Positions 1 to 7,050 of a stretch of DNA of 22,566 bases are shown one piece after another. A program made the translations under genes and the position numbers. The notes beneath the pieces were generated by a model that did not search any database, was not told the origin of the DNA, and saw nothing but the letters and a program-made list of their open reading frames with translations. Origin of the DNA: JAFAGX01 sp035623255 (lineage in GTDB: Bacteria; Acidobacteriota; Terriglobia; Terriglobales; Acidobacteriaceae); contig DASPTU010000038.1 in assembly GCA_035623255.1 (NCBI GenBank), positions 1 through 22,566 of the forward strand, written 5' to 3'. Position 1 is the first letter of the stretch. Each line of letters begins with the position of its first letter.

Positions 1-210
1 GATCTTCCGGGAATGGACAAAACCCAAACTTCTCCAGAGAAGCAAAAACTACAGTGGGCTGGATCTCGAGAAACACTCTCGCTCTCCGGTCGAGGCAGAG
101 CTTTTTTCTTGACATCCCTTTTTATAGAACTCATTGACCCTTGCGGTGAGGTTTTGAGTGTAAACGCTTGGTTCAACACGTGCCGTGGAACACCCTCGGC
201 GTGATTCAAA
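1..210. other. Left edge without a supportable gene
   Basis: No coding region is supported here. A 63-codon open frame on the plus strand (13-204) has no ribosome binding site, no family resemblance and ordinary composition, and it runs through the terminator-like hairpin at 81-110. The stretch is best read as the 3' flank of a gene lying to the left of the window, followed by the intergenic space between two convergent transcription units. Confidence 0.5.
81..110 (+). terminator. Probable intrinsic terminator of a gene left of the window
   Basis: GCTCTCC (81-87) pairs with GG-C-AGAGC (94-101, one bulged C) around a GGTCGA loop, followed at once by TTTTTTCTT (102-110). A GC-rich stem with a U tract is the canonical Rho-independent layout and points to plus-strand transcription entering from the left. 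The stem is short and bulged, so confidence is moderate. Confidence 0.5.
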
Positions 211-240
211 AGAAAAGCCGCCTGGACATCAGGCGGTTTG
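211..240 (-). terminator. Intrinsic terminator of the GlsB-family gene
   Basis: A perfect 7-bp stem, CCGCCTG (218-224) with CAGGCGG (230-236) and a 5-nt loop. Read on the minus strand it is followed by GCTTTTCTTTT, a good U tract. It lies about 60 nt beyond the stop codon of the minus-strand gene ending at 298. The plus-strand side has only TTTGG, so it should work mainly on the minus strand. Confidence 0.75.
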
Positions 241-297
241 GAAAAATAAAGATCGGGGCCGAACAGCTAGGGCCTGAACTTGGCGGCACTTCCGCGC

Positions 298-549
298 TCA
301 AGCTTCTTTCTTGATGAGCCTGGTGATCCAGATAAGGATGACCGCACCAAGAATTGCGACTAGGATAGTCCAGATAAAGCCACCAGCACCCAAGCCAAAC
401 AGGCCGATGACCCATCCGCCAATTATGCCGCCAACAATTCCCAGCACAATATCGGCGACCACGCCATAGCCACCGCCCTTCATGATCCTTCCAGCTGCCC
501 AGCCGGCAATCAAGCCAACGACGATCCACCAGATAATCCCATGTGCCAT
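298..549 (-). CDS. GlsB/YeaQ/YmgE-family stress-associated membrane protein
   Basis: Small 83-residue integral membrane protein of the transglycosylase-associated (GlsB/YeaQ/YmgE) family. Members sit in the inner membrane and are often induced by general or envelope stress; their biochemical role is unknown. The sequence shows three hydrophobic segments (about 4-22, 29-50 and 54-76), the Gly-rich GIVGGIIGGW stretch typical of the family, AAGRIMKGGGYG after helix 1, and a basic tail ending RLIKKEA. Length is normal for the family. The ATG is preceded by a strong GGAGG with about 6 nt spacing. It appears monocistronic, with a promoter-like pair at 633-660 and a terminator at 211-240. The family assignment is confident; the physiological role is not. 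Confidence 0.93.
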   Translation of the reverse strand: MAHGIIWWIVVGLIAGWAAGRIMKGGGYGVVADIVLGIVGGIIGGWVIGLFGLGAGGFIWTILVAILGAVILIWITRLIKKEA

Positions 550-632
550 GTGATCCTCCAGTAATCCCGAAATCAGGGGCCCGAATTCGAACTACAAGTC
601 TAATGCGAAGTTCTGCTTGGAGAACACACCTA

Positions 633-660
633 ATTTTGACCTTGCACCCGAAATTGTCAA
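633..660 (-). promoter_or_regulatory. Predicted promoter of the GlsB-family gene
   Basis: On the minus strand a perfect -35 TTGACA (660-655) is followed after 16 nt by CAAAAT (638-633), a 4/6 match to TATAAT. It would give a leader of roughly 75 nt before the ATG at 549. The sequence match is direct; promoter activity is inferred. Confidence 0.45.
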
Positions 661-734
661 TGAATTAAGTCACACTTAGATGTTCTGGCGGAGAGAGGAC
701 CTTTGATCTGAGCTCTGGAAGCTACGCTGGTTGA

Positions 735-815
735 CTACTTCCTCTTGGGCATCCGCGCTAGAAGCCAGCCGATCATGTAGGCGAGCGCAAAGGCTTGTAA
801 AAACTTGTCGTTCAT
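735..815 (-). CDS. Possible 26-residue single-pass membrane micro-protein
   Basis: Unrecognised micro-ORF. The peptide starts MNDKFLQAF, continues with a hydrophobic stretch ALAYMIGWLLA (residues 10-20), and ends in a basic RMPKRK tail. This is the usual layout of tiny membrane proteins, with the positive end expected in the cytoplasm. The ATG at 815 is the only plausible start after an in-frame stop about 13 codons upstream. No Shine-Dalgarno sequence lies at the usual distance, and a hairpin (826-850) sits just before the start. The overlapping longer frames on both strands are Arg/Ser-rich and look random. It may be a real gene, a decayed remnant or chance. Confidence 0.3.
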   Translation of the reverse strand: MNDKFLQAFALAYMIGWLLARMPKRK

Positions 816-825
816 CGCGGCGAAA

Positions 826-850
826 AGCGCGGCACCTCGTGCACGGCGCT
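826..850. repeat. Hairpin-forming inverted repeat
   Basis: AGCGC (826-830) pairs with GCGCT (846-850), and inside it GCAC (832-835) pairs with GTGC (839-842) around a CTC loop. There is no U tract on either side, so it is not a standard terminator. It lies between the micro-ORF and proS, in a 430-bp stretch otherwise without a confident gene. Confidence 0.45.
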
Positions 851-895
851 TCCCTTAGTGTGCCGATGCCACGCACGCCTCAGCAAATTACTTTG

Positions 896-935
896 GTGGG
901 GCGTGCCAGCGGAGTGAGTAAAACGAGCGCCCCAC
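896..935. repeat. Palindromic element upstream of proS
   Basis: GTGGGGCG (896-903) and CGCCCCAC (928-935) form a perfect 8-bp inverted repeat around a 24-nt interior. It resembles intergenic REP-like palindromes, but no second copy was noticed in this window. It ends about 57 nt before the proS ATG and has no U tract. Confidence 0.5.
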
Positions 936-954
936 GTACTTAAACACAATCATT

Positions 955-960
955 TACAAT
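955..960 (+). promoter_or_regulatory. Possible -10 element of proS
   Basis: TACAAT (955-960) matches TATAAT in 5 of 6 positions and would give a leader of about 25 nt before the ATG at 992. No recognisable -35 hexamer lies 16-18 nt upstream, because that space is taken by the end of the 896-935 palindrome. Weak evidence. Confidence 0.25.
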
Positions 961-991
961 CAAAAATTCTCTTTCTACCTTGGGAAGACAC

Positions 992-2773
992 ATGTATCGC
1001 TGGTCTGAACTTTTCATTCCAACGCTGCGCGAAGCGCCCGCGGACGCTGAGGTCGCTAGCCATAAGTTTCTGATCCGTGCGGGCTATATCCGTCAACTGG
1101 CGGCAGGAATCTACTCTTATCTTTTCCTAGGACAGCGTTCCTTCAACAAAATCATCGGCATCGTGCGCGAGGAGATGGACAGGATCGGGCAGGAGTTTTA
1201 TCTGCCTGCGCTGCATCCGCGCGAACTGTGGGAGGCGAGCGGCCGTTGGGCAGTCATGGGCGACAATCTTTTTCGCGTAAAGGATCGGAAGGGTGCAGAT
1301 TTAGCTCTGGGCTTTACCGAAGAAGAAGTCATGACGGAGATTGCCCGCAAAGAGCTGCGCAGCTACAAACAATTGCCGCAGATCTGGTACCAGATTGCCC
1401 CGAAGTTCCGCGATGAGCCGAGGCCCAAGTCCGGGCTGCTGCGCGTCCGGCAATTCCTGATGAAAGATTCCTATTCTTTCGACATGGATGCGGCGGGGCT
1501 CGACGTCTCCTACAAGAAACATTATGACGCTTACTGCCGGATCTTCGATCGATGTGGTCTCAAATATGTGGTGATCGAAGCACACTCAGGCGCGATGGGT
1601 GGAACGGAGTCACACGAATTCGCGGTGCGCGCATTGGCGGGAGAGGACAAACTCGTAAGCTGCGATAAATGCAACTATGCGGCAAATCTGGAAAAAGCTA
1701 CGTCGCGATTAGACCCGGTGAAAGACCTGGCGCCGGAAGGTGACGGGAAGCCGGTCGAAATTTTCACGCCCGGCAAGGGAGCCATTGCCGACATCGCCGA
1801 GTTCCTGAAGATTTCTCCGAAGCAGGACATAAAAGCTGTTGCTTACATGGCGAAAAGACTCGCCGGGGACGACGGTGGCGCGTTGGAGATGCCGGTGGCG
1901 GTGTTTCTCCGCGGCGATCACACGGTGAACGAGACTAAGTTGTCGACCCTTCTGGGTGGGACCGAATTGCGGCCGATGCATCCCGAAGAAGTGGCAAAGT
2001 ATTTTAGAGGCCCAGGCGGGTTCATCGGGCCGGTTGGAGTTGAAGTGCGGGCTTCTCTGTCGAAAGAATCCGCGGGAGCGGCGGTCAGCGTGGTTGTTGT
2101 GATGGACAAGGCCCTGGAAGGCCGCAAGAACATGATTTGCGGCGCCAACAAGCTCGACTATCACTTCAAGAACATCACGCCGGGGCGTGATTTTCAGTAC
2201 ACCGTGATCACGGATATTCGAAATGTCGAGGCTGGGGAAGGGTGTCCGAATTGTGGCAGCCCACTCAGAATCGATACGGCCGTGGAAATAGGGCACATCT
2301 TCAAACTCGGGTACAAATATTCGGAATCCATGGGGGCACGAGTTCTGGATCGTAACGGTAAGGAAGTGACGCCCATCATGGGGAGCTACGGGATCGGGAT
2401 TGAGCGAATCCTGACGGCGGCAGTAGAGCAAAGCAATGATGAAAACGGGTTTTGGCTGCCGCCGCAGATTGCGCCGTTTGAAATCGTCGTCACCCCGACG
2501 AATGTCTCCGATGAGAAACTGCTCGAAACGGCGGAAGAGATCACACGCAAGCTGGACGCCCAGGGATTTGACGTGTTACTAGACGACAGGGACGAAAGGC
2601 CAGGGGTAAAGTTCAAGGACGCTGACCTGGTGGGCATACCCTTTCGTGTTACGGTGGGAAAAAAGGTTACTGAAGGTACCGTAGAGGTTGTTCAACGCTC
2701 GACTCGGCAGGTGCAGGATGTTAGCATCGCCGCAATAACAGAGCATTTTAATGCTTTGCTGCCGGCGCACTAG
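992..2773 (+). CDS. proS: Prolyl-tRNA synthetase (bacterial type, with editing domain)
   Basis: Cytoplasmic class II aminoacyl-tRNA synthetase that charges tRNA-Pro with proline using ATP. The 593 residues show the bacterial ProRS N-terminus (SELFIPTLREAPADAE), motif 2 around R140 (RDEPRPKSGLLRVRQF), an inserted editing (INS) domain at about 225-400 that hydrolyses mischarged Ala-tRNA-Pro in the family, motif 3 (GSYGIGIERI, 464-473) and a C-terminal anticodon-binding domain. Two CxxC pairs, C224/C227 and C418/C421, flank the insertion and probably bind zinc; many ProRS have them, E. coli does not as far as I recall. I chose the ATG at 992 (MYRWSELF), preceded by GGGAAG, because it fits the family; an in-frame TTG at 980 is the alternative. 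The next gene starts 37 nt downstream. Confidence 0.97.
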   Translation: MYRWSELFIPTLREAPADAEVASHKFLIRAGYIRQLAAGIYSYLFLGQRSFNKIIGIVREEMDRIGQEFYLPALHPRELWEASGRWAVMGDNLFRVKDRKGADLALGFTEEEVMTEIARKELRSYKQLPQIWYQIAPKFRDEPRPKSGLLRVRQFLMKDSYSFDMDAAGLDVSYKKHYDAYCRIFDRCGLKYVVIEAHSGAMGGTESHEFAVRALAGEDKLVSCDKCNYAANLEKATSRLDPVKDLAPEGDGKPVEIFTPGKGAIADIAEFLKISPKQDIKAVAYMAKRLAGDDGGALEMPVAVFLRGDHTVNETKLSTLLGGTELRPMHPEEVAKYFRGPGGFIGPVGVEVRASLSKESAGAAVSVVVVMDKALEGRKNMICGANKLDYHFKNITPGRDFQYTVITDIRNVEAGEGCPNCGSPLRIDTAVEIGHIFKLGYKYSESMGARVLDRNGKEVTPIMGSYGIGIERILTAAVEQSNDENGFWLPPQIAPFEIVVTPTNVSDEKLLETAEEITRKLDAQGFDVLLDDRDERPGVKFKDADLVGIPFRVTVGKKVTEGTVEVVQRSTRQVQDVSIAAITEHFNALLPAH

Positions 2774-2810
2774 TGTTGCGTCCGAGCACCGCCGGGTCGG
2801 GAGTTGGACA

Positions 2811-3167
2811 ATGGGTACGGTGAAACTGGCTTTCGGAATTGTGGTCATCATAGCGGCATGCTACGTGGGGGCGGCGCTGGTTCCGGTGTATTACGCGAAC
2901 TACGAGTTTCAGGACCTGATCAAGACTGAAGCCACGCTGCAGACCTACACTACGAAGCCGGAGGCCGACATTCAGGCGACGATTTACAAGAAGGCCCAGG
3001 ATTTGGACATTCCACTGAACAAGGACCAAATCAAGGTGCAGCGCCGTGGGAACACGGGCGTCGGAACGCTAACGATCCAGGCGCCGTACATCGTTCATGT
3101 CAATTTGCCCGGCTATCCAGTAGATCTGCATTTCGATCCCTCCACTGAGAACAAAAGTCCCTTCTAA
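2811..3167 (+). CDS. Hypothetical single-pass membrane protein
   Basis: Not recognised with confidence. The 118-residue protein begins with a hydrophobic segment (about residues 4-24, LAFGIVVIIAACYVGAALVP) acting as a membrane anchor or uncleaved signal. A polar region of alpha/beta character follows, with a TLQTYTTKPEADIQATIYKKA helix-like stretch and a C-terminal part (VHVNLPGYPVDLHFDP) that looks beta-rich. The ATG at 2811 is preceded by GGGAG at 7 nt spacing; a longer frame from 2751 overlaps the end of proS and adds only an Arg/Ser-rich tail, so it is rejected. It lies between proS and the PBP gene in the same orientation, so it may be co-transcribed with proS. Function unknown, probably envelope-located. 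Confidence 0.75.
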   Translation: MGTVKLAFGIVVIIAACYVGAALVPVYYANYEFQDLIKTEATLQTYTTKPEADIQATIYKKAQDLDIPLNKDQIKVQRRGNTGVGTLTIQAPYIVHVNLPGYPVDLHFDPSTENKSPF

Positions 3168-3355
3168 TCAGAGCTTTCTAACGTTGATTTAGAATGGTCA
3201 CTAGTGGTGCAAAAACGTCGCAAGGCGGAGATAATTGTTTTACGCTGAATCGAAGCGACTCGTGTGACCGCTTTGGCAAACAAACATAAGCATCCGGTCA
3301 TCTCACTGAGTAGCTCTGGAAGCAGGATTTTCGCGGTCAACTCCGCCGAATCAAC

Positions 3356-5929
3356 GTGGCCATCAAGATAAAGATCCCGAAAAGATCGTCGCCCGGCGGG
3401 CAGAACGGAGAGAGGCGTGTTTCCCGAGACCCGGTGGTGCGGATAGCTCTGCTGCTGTTCGTTGTTCTGGGGATCGGCGTCAGTGCATGGTTCTCGTACT
3501 ACTACATCAAGTACGACCGGATTATCGAGCAACGCTTTCGTGGCCAGGTGTTCAGCAGTTCGGCGAAGATTTACGCGCGGCCCAGGTCAGTCGAAGTCGG
3601 CGAAAACATCACCGCACGCGAGATTGCGGCACAACTGCAGCGGGCCGGATATAGTTCCGACAACAGCTCCGCCTTAGGGATATACCGGCTGGTGAGCGGC
3701 GGGATTGAGATCAAGCCGGGCCCCCAGTCCTATCACAGCCCAGAGCCCGCCACGGTTCGCATTCAAGAAGGAACCGTAAGCAGCATCAGCGGGAAATCTG
3801 GGGCTCTGCAAGCTTACGAGATCGAGCCTCAGATGGTCACTGCCTTTGATGTCGAACAGCGCGCCAAGCGGCAGGTGGTGAAATATGACCAGATTCCCAA
3901 GGTGATGGTGGATGCGGTCCTCGCGATAGAAGACCGGCGCTTTTTCCAGCATGGCGGCGTCAACTTTGCGCGCATGGCCGAAGCGGCATGGATCGATTTC
4001 TGGCACGAACGACATGAGCAGGGCGGATCTACGCTGACAATGCAGCTTTCGCGCGGTTTCTTCCTCACTCCCCAAAAAACCATCCGACGCAAGCTGACCG
4101 AAATGCTGATTGCCGAGGAGATGGAACAGAAGTTCAGCAAGCAGCAAATCTTCGAGTTCTACGCCAACTGGGTTGATCTTGGCCAGCGCGGGTCGTTCAC
4201 CATCAGCGGATTTGCACAGGCGGCCCGGGCTTACTTCGATAAAGACTTGAAGGATATTTCTTTGCCCGAAGCGGCATTGCTGGCAGGCATCATTCAGCGG
4301 CCCAGTTATCTATCGCCGTATCGACATCCAGAGCGTGCGCTGGAACGGCGGAACGTTGTACTGGACAGCATGGTTGAAACCCATGCCATTACCCGGGTCG
4401 AAGCGGACAAGGCCAAAGCTACACCGCTCAAGCTTGCGCCACCTAACGTTGAGGCAAGCGACGCGCCGTATTTTGTCGATCTCGTTCGGGATACCTTGAT
4501 TGGAAAATACAGCGAACGCGAATTGAACGAGCAGTCGTATCGCATTTACACCACTCTCGACCCGGACCTTCAGAGAGCGGCAGCCCACGCCGTGGACGCA
4601 GGGATGAAGCTGGTCGATGAGCAGGTGACCAAGCGGCGCACCAAGCGTACGAAAGTTGGAAAGAACAAGTACGAGACTACAGTTGAGCCGGGACCGCAGG
4701 CTCAGGTGGCGTTGATAGCGATGGATCCGCACAGCGGCGAGGTGCTGGCTTTAGTGGGGGGACGCAATTATGGATTCAGCCAGTTGGATCACGCTGTCGC
4801 AAAGCGACCGACCGGCTCGATTTTCAAACCCTTTGTTTACGCGGCGGCAATCAACACCGGAGTGACCGGCTCGAATCCGGTGTTTACTCCGTCCTCGATG
4901 GTGGACGACCAGCCGAGCACCTTCGCCTATGGCGACTCGATTTATGAGCCACGTAATTACAAAGAGGAGTACCACGGCGAGGTCACTGCTCGATACGCAC
5001 TCGCGATGTCGCTAAACAACGCAACCGTGCAACTGGCTCAGGAAGTAGGCTATGACAAAGTTGCAGACCTGGCGAAGGCCGCGGGAATCACATCGGTGAA
5101 GGCGACTCCGGCGATGGCGCTCGGCGCTTACGATGCCACACCACTAGAGATGGCGGCAGCTTACACCGTATTCGCCAATTCGGGGATACGTATGTCGCCG
5201 GTTCTGTTGAACTCGGTGCGAAACGCCGAGGGCGATGTGGTCAGTGAGATGAAACCGGAGCACCGCGAAGTGTTGGACCCGCGCGTTGCTTATGTGATGA
5301 CCGACATGATGCAAGCGGTTATCAACAATGGTCTGGGGTTCTCAGCAGTGCGTGGTCGAGGCTTCGAAGCTCCAGCAGCGGGGAAGACGGGCAGTTCCCA
5401 TGATGGCTGGTTTGCCGGCTACACGAGCAATCTGCTCTGCGTGGTGTGGGTTGGGTTCGATGACTACAGCGACCTGCACCTAAGCGGTGCGCAGACTGCG
5501 GCGCCGATATGGGCGGAGTTAATGAAAAGCGCCTCCGAGTTCCCGCAGTACGCCAATATGCAACCCTTTACGCAGCCCACCGGGGTTGTTGATGTTCAGC
5601 TGGACAAAACAACGAACCTGTTGGCCACTCCCGCGTGCCCGGAGACTTATACCGCCGCCTTTATTGTCGGCACCGAACCTACAACCACATGTGACCAGGG
5701 CACTGGCATAAAAGGCTTTTTCTCGCGCATTCTTGGCTTCGGAGGTGAAAAGCCCCTTCCGCCTCCAGGCGCCAACATGGCGTCGGCGCCGGCCACGGGG
5801 CAGGATGCGGCGGACGACAGTAAAAAGAAAAAGGGTTTTTTCGGCAAGATTGCGGGTATCTTTAAAGATGACAAATCGTCTAACCCTCCGTCGAAGCCGC
5901 CCGCGGACAGCACGGATAGTCCACATTAG
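3356..5929 (+). CDS. Bifunctional class A penicillin-binding protein, PBP1b-like
   Basis: Inner-membrane enzyme that polymerises lipid II glycan chains and cross-links peptides. In 857 residues: a basic cytoplasmic N-terminus, one membrane helix (about 27-50), a UB2H-like module (about 65-165) as in E. coli PBP1b, a GT51 glycosyltransferase with catalytic E192 (EDRRFFQHGG) and GGSTLTMQL, then a transpeptidase with S488-x-x-K491 (SIFK), SLN at 552-554 and KTG at 677-679. All catalytic motifs are intact. A C-terminal extension of about 100 residues is Lys/Pro-rich and carries two similar motifs, GFFSRILGF and GFFGKIAGI. The GTG at 3356 is the only usual start codon before an upstream in-frame stop, with no clear ribosome binding site. 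mrcB-like; the symbol is withheld because PBP1a/1b naming in this phylum is uncertain. Confidence 0.95.
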   Translation: MAIKIKIPKRSSPGGQNGERRVSRDPVVRIALLLFVVLGIGVSAWFSYYYIKYDRIIEQRFRGQVFSSSAKIYARPRSVEVGENITAREIAAQLQRAGYSSDNSSALGIYRLVSGGIEIKPGPQSYHSPEPATVRIQEGTVSSISGKSGALQAYEIEPQMVTAFDVEQRAKRQVVKYDQIPKVMVDAVLAIEDRRFFQHGGVNFARMAEAAWIDFWHERHEQGGSTLTMQLSRGFFLTPQKTIRRKLTEMLIAEEMEQKFSKQQIFEFYANWVDLGQRGSFTISGFAQAARAYFDKDLKDISLPEAALLAGIIQRPSYLSPYRHPERALERRNVVLDSMVETHAITRVEADKAKATPLKLAPPNVEASDAPYFVDLVRDTLIGKYSERELNEQSYRIYTTLDPDLQRAAAHAVDAGMKLVDEQVTKRRTKRTKVGKNKYETTVEPGPQAQVALIAMDPHSGEVLALVGGRNYGFSQLDHAVAKRPTGSIFKPFVYAAAINTGVTGSNPVFTPSSMVDDQPSTFAYGDSIYEPRNYKEEYHGEVTARYALAMSLNNATVQLAQEVGYDKVADLAKAAGITSVKATPAMALGAYDATPLEMAAAYTVFANSGIRMSPVLLNSVRNAEGDVVSEMKPEHREVLDPRVAYVMTDMMQAVINNGLGFSAVRGRGFEAPAAGKTGSSHDGWFAGYTSNLLCVVWVGFDDYSDLHLSGAQTAAPIWAELMKSASEFPQYANMQPFTQPTGVVDVQLDKTTNLLATPACPETYTAAFIVGTEPTTTCDQGTGIKGFFSRILGFGGEKPLPPPGANMASAPATGQDAADDSKKKKGFFGKIAGIFKDDKSSNPPSKPPADSTDSPH

Positions 5930-5949
5930 CTCGGGTTCCTGGAGTGGCT

Positions 5950-5971
5950 AAGGCGCGAGATAGTTCGCCTT
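5950..5971 (+). promoter_or_regulatory. Small hairpin just upstream of a ribosome binding site
   Basis: AAGGCG (5950-5955) pairs with CGCCTT (5966-5971) around a 10-nt loop, in the 57-bp gap between the PBP and the TPR gene. It ends 2 nt before the AGGAGG (5974-5979). It has no U tract. It could tune ribosome access or mRNA processing at this junction; that is inference. Confidence 0.35.
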
Positions 5972-5986
5972 GCAGGAGGTGAGCTC

Positions 5987-6793
5987 ATGTATCGGCACTG
6001 TTTCTCCCCGTTGTTGATCTTTTTCTTTCTCACCGTTGGATTTCTGAGAGCGCAAACAAGCACTGAACTGGTGCAAGTCATTCCGCCGCCGATGAGGCAC
6101 GTCGAACCGCCATCGCCGGACGCCAGCAGCGAGGAACTAGAGCGCCGCGGTGACGAATTGCGCTCCGAAAAGGCCTACCTGGATGCCCTGGATTACTACG
6201 CAGCTGCGGAGAGAAAGAACCCCAAGAGCGCGCAGATCTGGAATAAGACGGGAATAACCGAATTGCTACTGCAGCACTACAAGGACTCAAAGAAAGACTT
6301 TGAGCGCGCCACCCACTTCGATCGGCAATTCGCCGACGCGCACAACAATCTGGGCGTCATCTACTATGTACAAAAGAAGTATGAAAAGGCCATTAAGCAG
6401 TACGAGTCAGCTCTGAAGTTCAGACCGGACTCAGCCTCTTACTACAGCAATTTGGGAGCGGTCTACTTCTCAAAACGAGAGTTTGAGAGAGCGACTGCTG
6501 CTTATACTGAGGCGGTGCGCCTGGATCCAAGTGTCTTCGAGCGCACATCCCATACCGGCATATCCGCGCAGATGGCCTCTCCTGAGGACCGGGCCCACTT
6601 CGAATATGTTTTAGCGAAACTGTACGCCAAAGAGGGCGATAGTGATCGCTCCCTGGAGTATTTGAGGCGGGCGATGGAGGAGGGTTACAAGGGAATTGAG
6701 GACGTTTATAAGGACCCCGAATTCGAACGTCTGCGCAGCGATGCTCGATTTACGCAGTTGATGGCGGCCCGGCCACCGGCAATTCCGGAATAG
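5987..6793 (+). CDS. Exported TPR-repeat protein
   Basis: A 268-residue secreted or periplasmic scaffold protein. A signal peptide (about 1-22, hydrophobic LLIFFFLTVGF, cleavage likely at RA|Q) is followed by a Pro/Glu-rich linker and at least three consecutive TPRs (about 49-150), with typical NKTGITELLL, NNLGVIYYVQKKYEKAIKQY and SNLGAVYFSKREFERATAAY repeats. A fourth helical-repeat pair (EYVLAKLYAKEGDSDRSLEY) and the tail motif YKDPEFERLRSDARFTQLM follow, a tail I associate with acidobacterial TPR proteins. TPRs mediate protein-protein contacts; no catalytic motif is visible. AGGAGG lies 7 nt before the ATG. The position 57 bp after the PBP gene suggests co-transcription and a possible role in envelope assembly, which is inference. 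Confidence 0.85.
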   Translation: MYRHCFSPLLIFFFLTVGFLRAQTSTELVQVIPPPMRHVEPPSPDASSEELERRGDELRSEKAYLDALDYYAAAERKNPKSAQIWNKTGITELLLQHYKDSKKDFERATHFDRQFADAHNNLGVIYYVQKKYEKAIKQYESALKFRPDSASYYSNLGAVYFSKREFERATAAYTEAVRLDPSVFERTSHTGISAQMASPEDRAHFEYVLAKLYAKEGDSDRSLEYLRRAMEEGYKGIEDVYKDPEFERLRSDARFTQLMAARPPAIPE

Positions 6794-6899
6794 TTGGGTT
6801 TTACAAATTTTTACACGGTTAGTCGCAACTTTACCTGATTTCGGGGTTGAATGGAGATACTACTCCTGAAAACACAGGGTGAGTAAGGAGAAACGGTAA

Positions 6900-6957
6900 C
6901 CCATCGGTTGTCGACCCGAGCACGCCCCAAGCAGGCAACCGATGGGCTTTTTATTTC
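6900..6957 (+). terminator. Long-stem intrinsic terminator after the TPR gene
   Basis: CCCATCGGTTG (6900-6910) pairs perfectly with CAACCGATGGG (6936-6946), an 11-bp stem with a 25-nt loop, followed by CTTTTTATTT. The U tract is only on the plus-strand side. It lies 107 nt beyond the TPR stop codon, farther than usual, and the sequence between is itself rich in small hairpins, so it could instead end a short non-coding RNA. Confidence 0.75.
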
Positions 6958-7013
6958 CCAGCGAAATTTCGATAGTGGGGCTTGCAGGCGGTTCATTCTT
7001 CTTGGCGAATATT

Positions 7014-7041
7014 TTGCGAAAGTTGAATTTTTCGTTAGAAT
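7014..7041 (+). promoter_or_regulatory. Predicted promoter of lhr
   Basis: TTGCGA (7014-7019) and TAGAAT (7036-7041) are separated by 16 nt, resembling a housekeeping sigma promoter (4/6 and 5/6 matches). The expected start of transcription at about 7047-7051 falls on or next to the ATG at 7051, implying a very short or absent leader. No Shine-Dalgarno sequence is present upstream of the ATG. Confidence 0.45.
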
Positions 7042-7050
7042 ATTTGAATA

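Noticed and set aside
860..991. T-box or other tRNA-sensing leader before proS
   Set aside because: No T-box motif, specifier loop or terminator/antiterminator pair is visible; only a palindrome and a short leader.
1709..2431. 240-codon antisense frame over proS
   Set aside because: No family resemblance, His/Arg-rich composition, lies wholly inside a certain gene; shadow frame of high-GC coding DNA.
2751..2810. Upstream start of the small membrane protein gene, overlapping proS
   Set aside because: Adds an Arg/Ser-rich segment before the membrane helix and lacks a ribosome binding site, whereas ATG 2811 has GGGAG.
6840..6950. c-di-GMP-I (GEMM) riboswitch, prompted by CACAGGG and GGTAACC
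   Set aside because: The diagnostic GACGCAAAGC core and the GNRA/receptor arrangement are missing, and the following gene is not of a type usually controlled by it.
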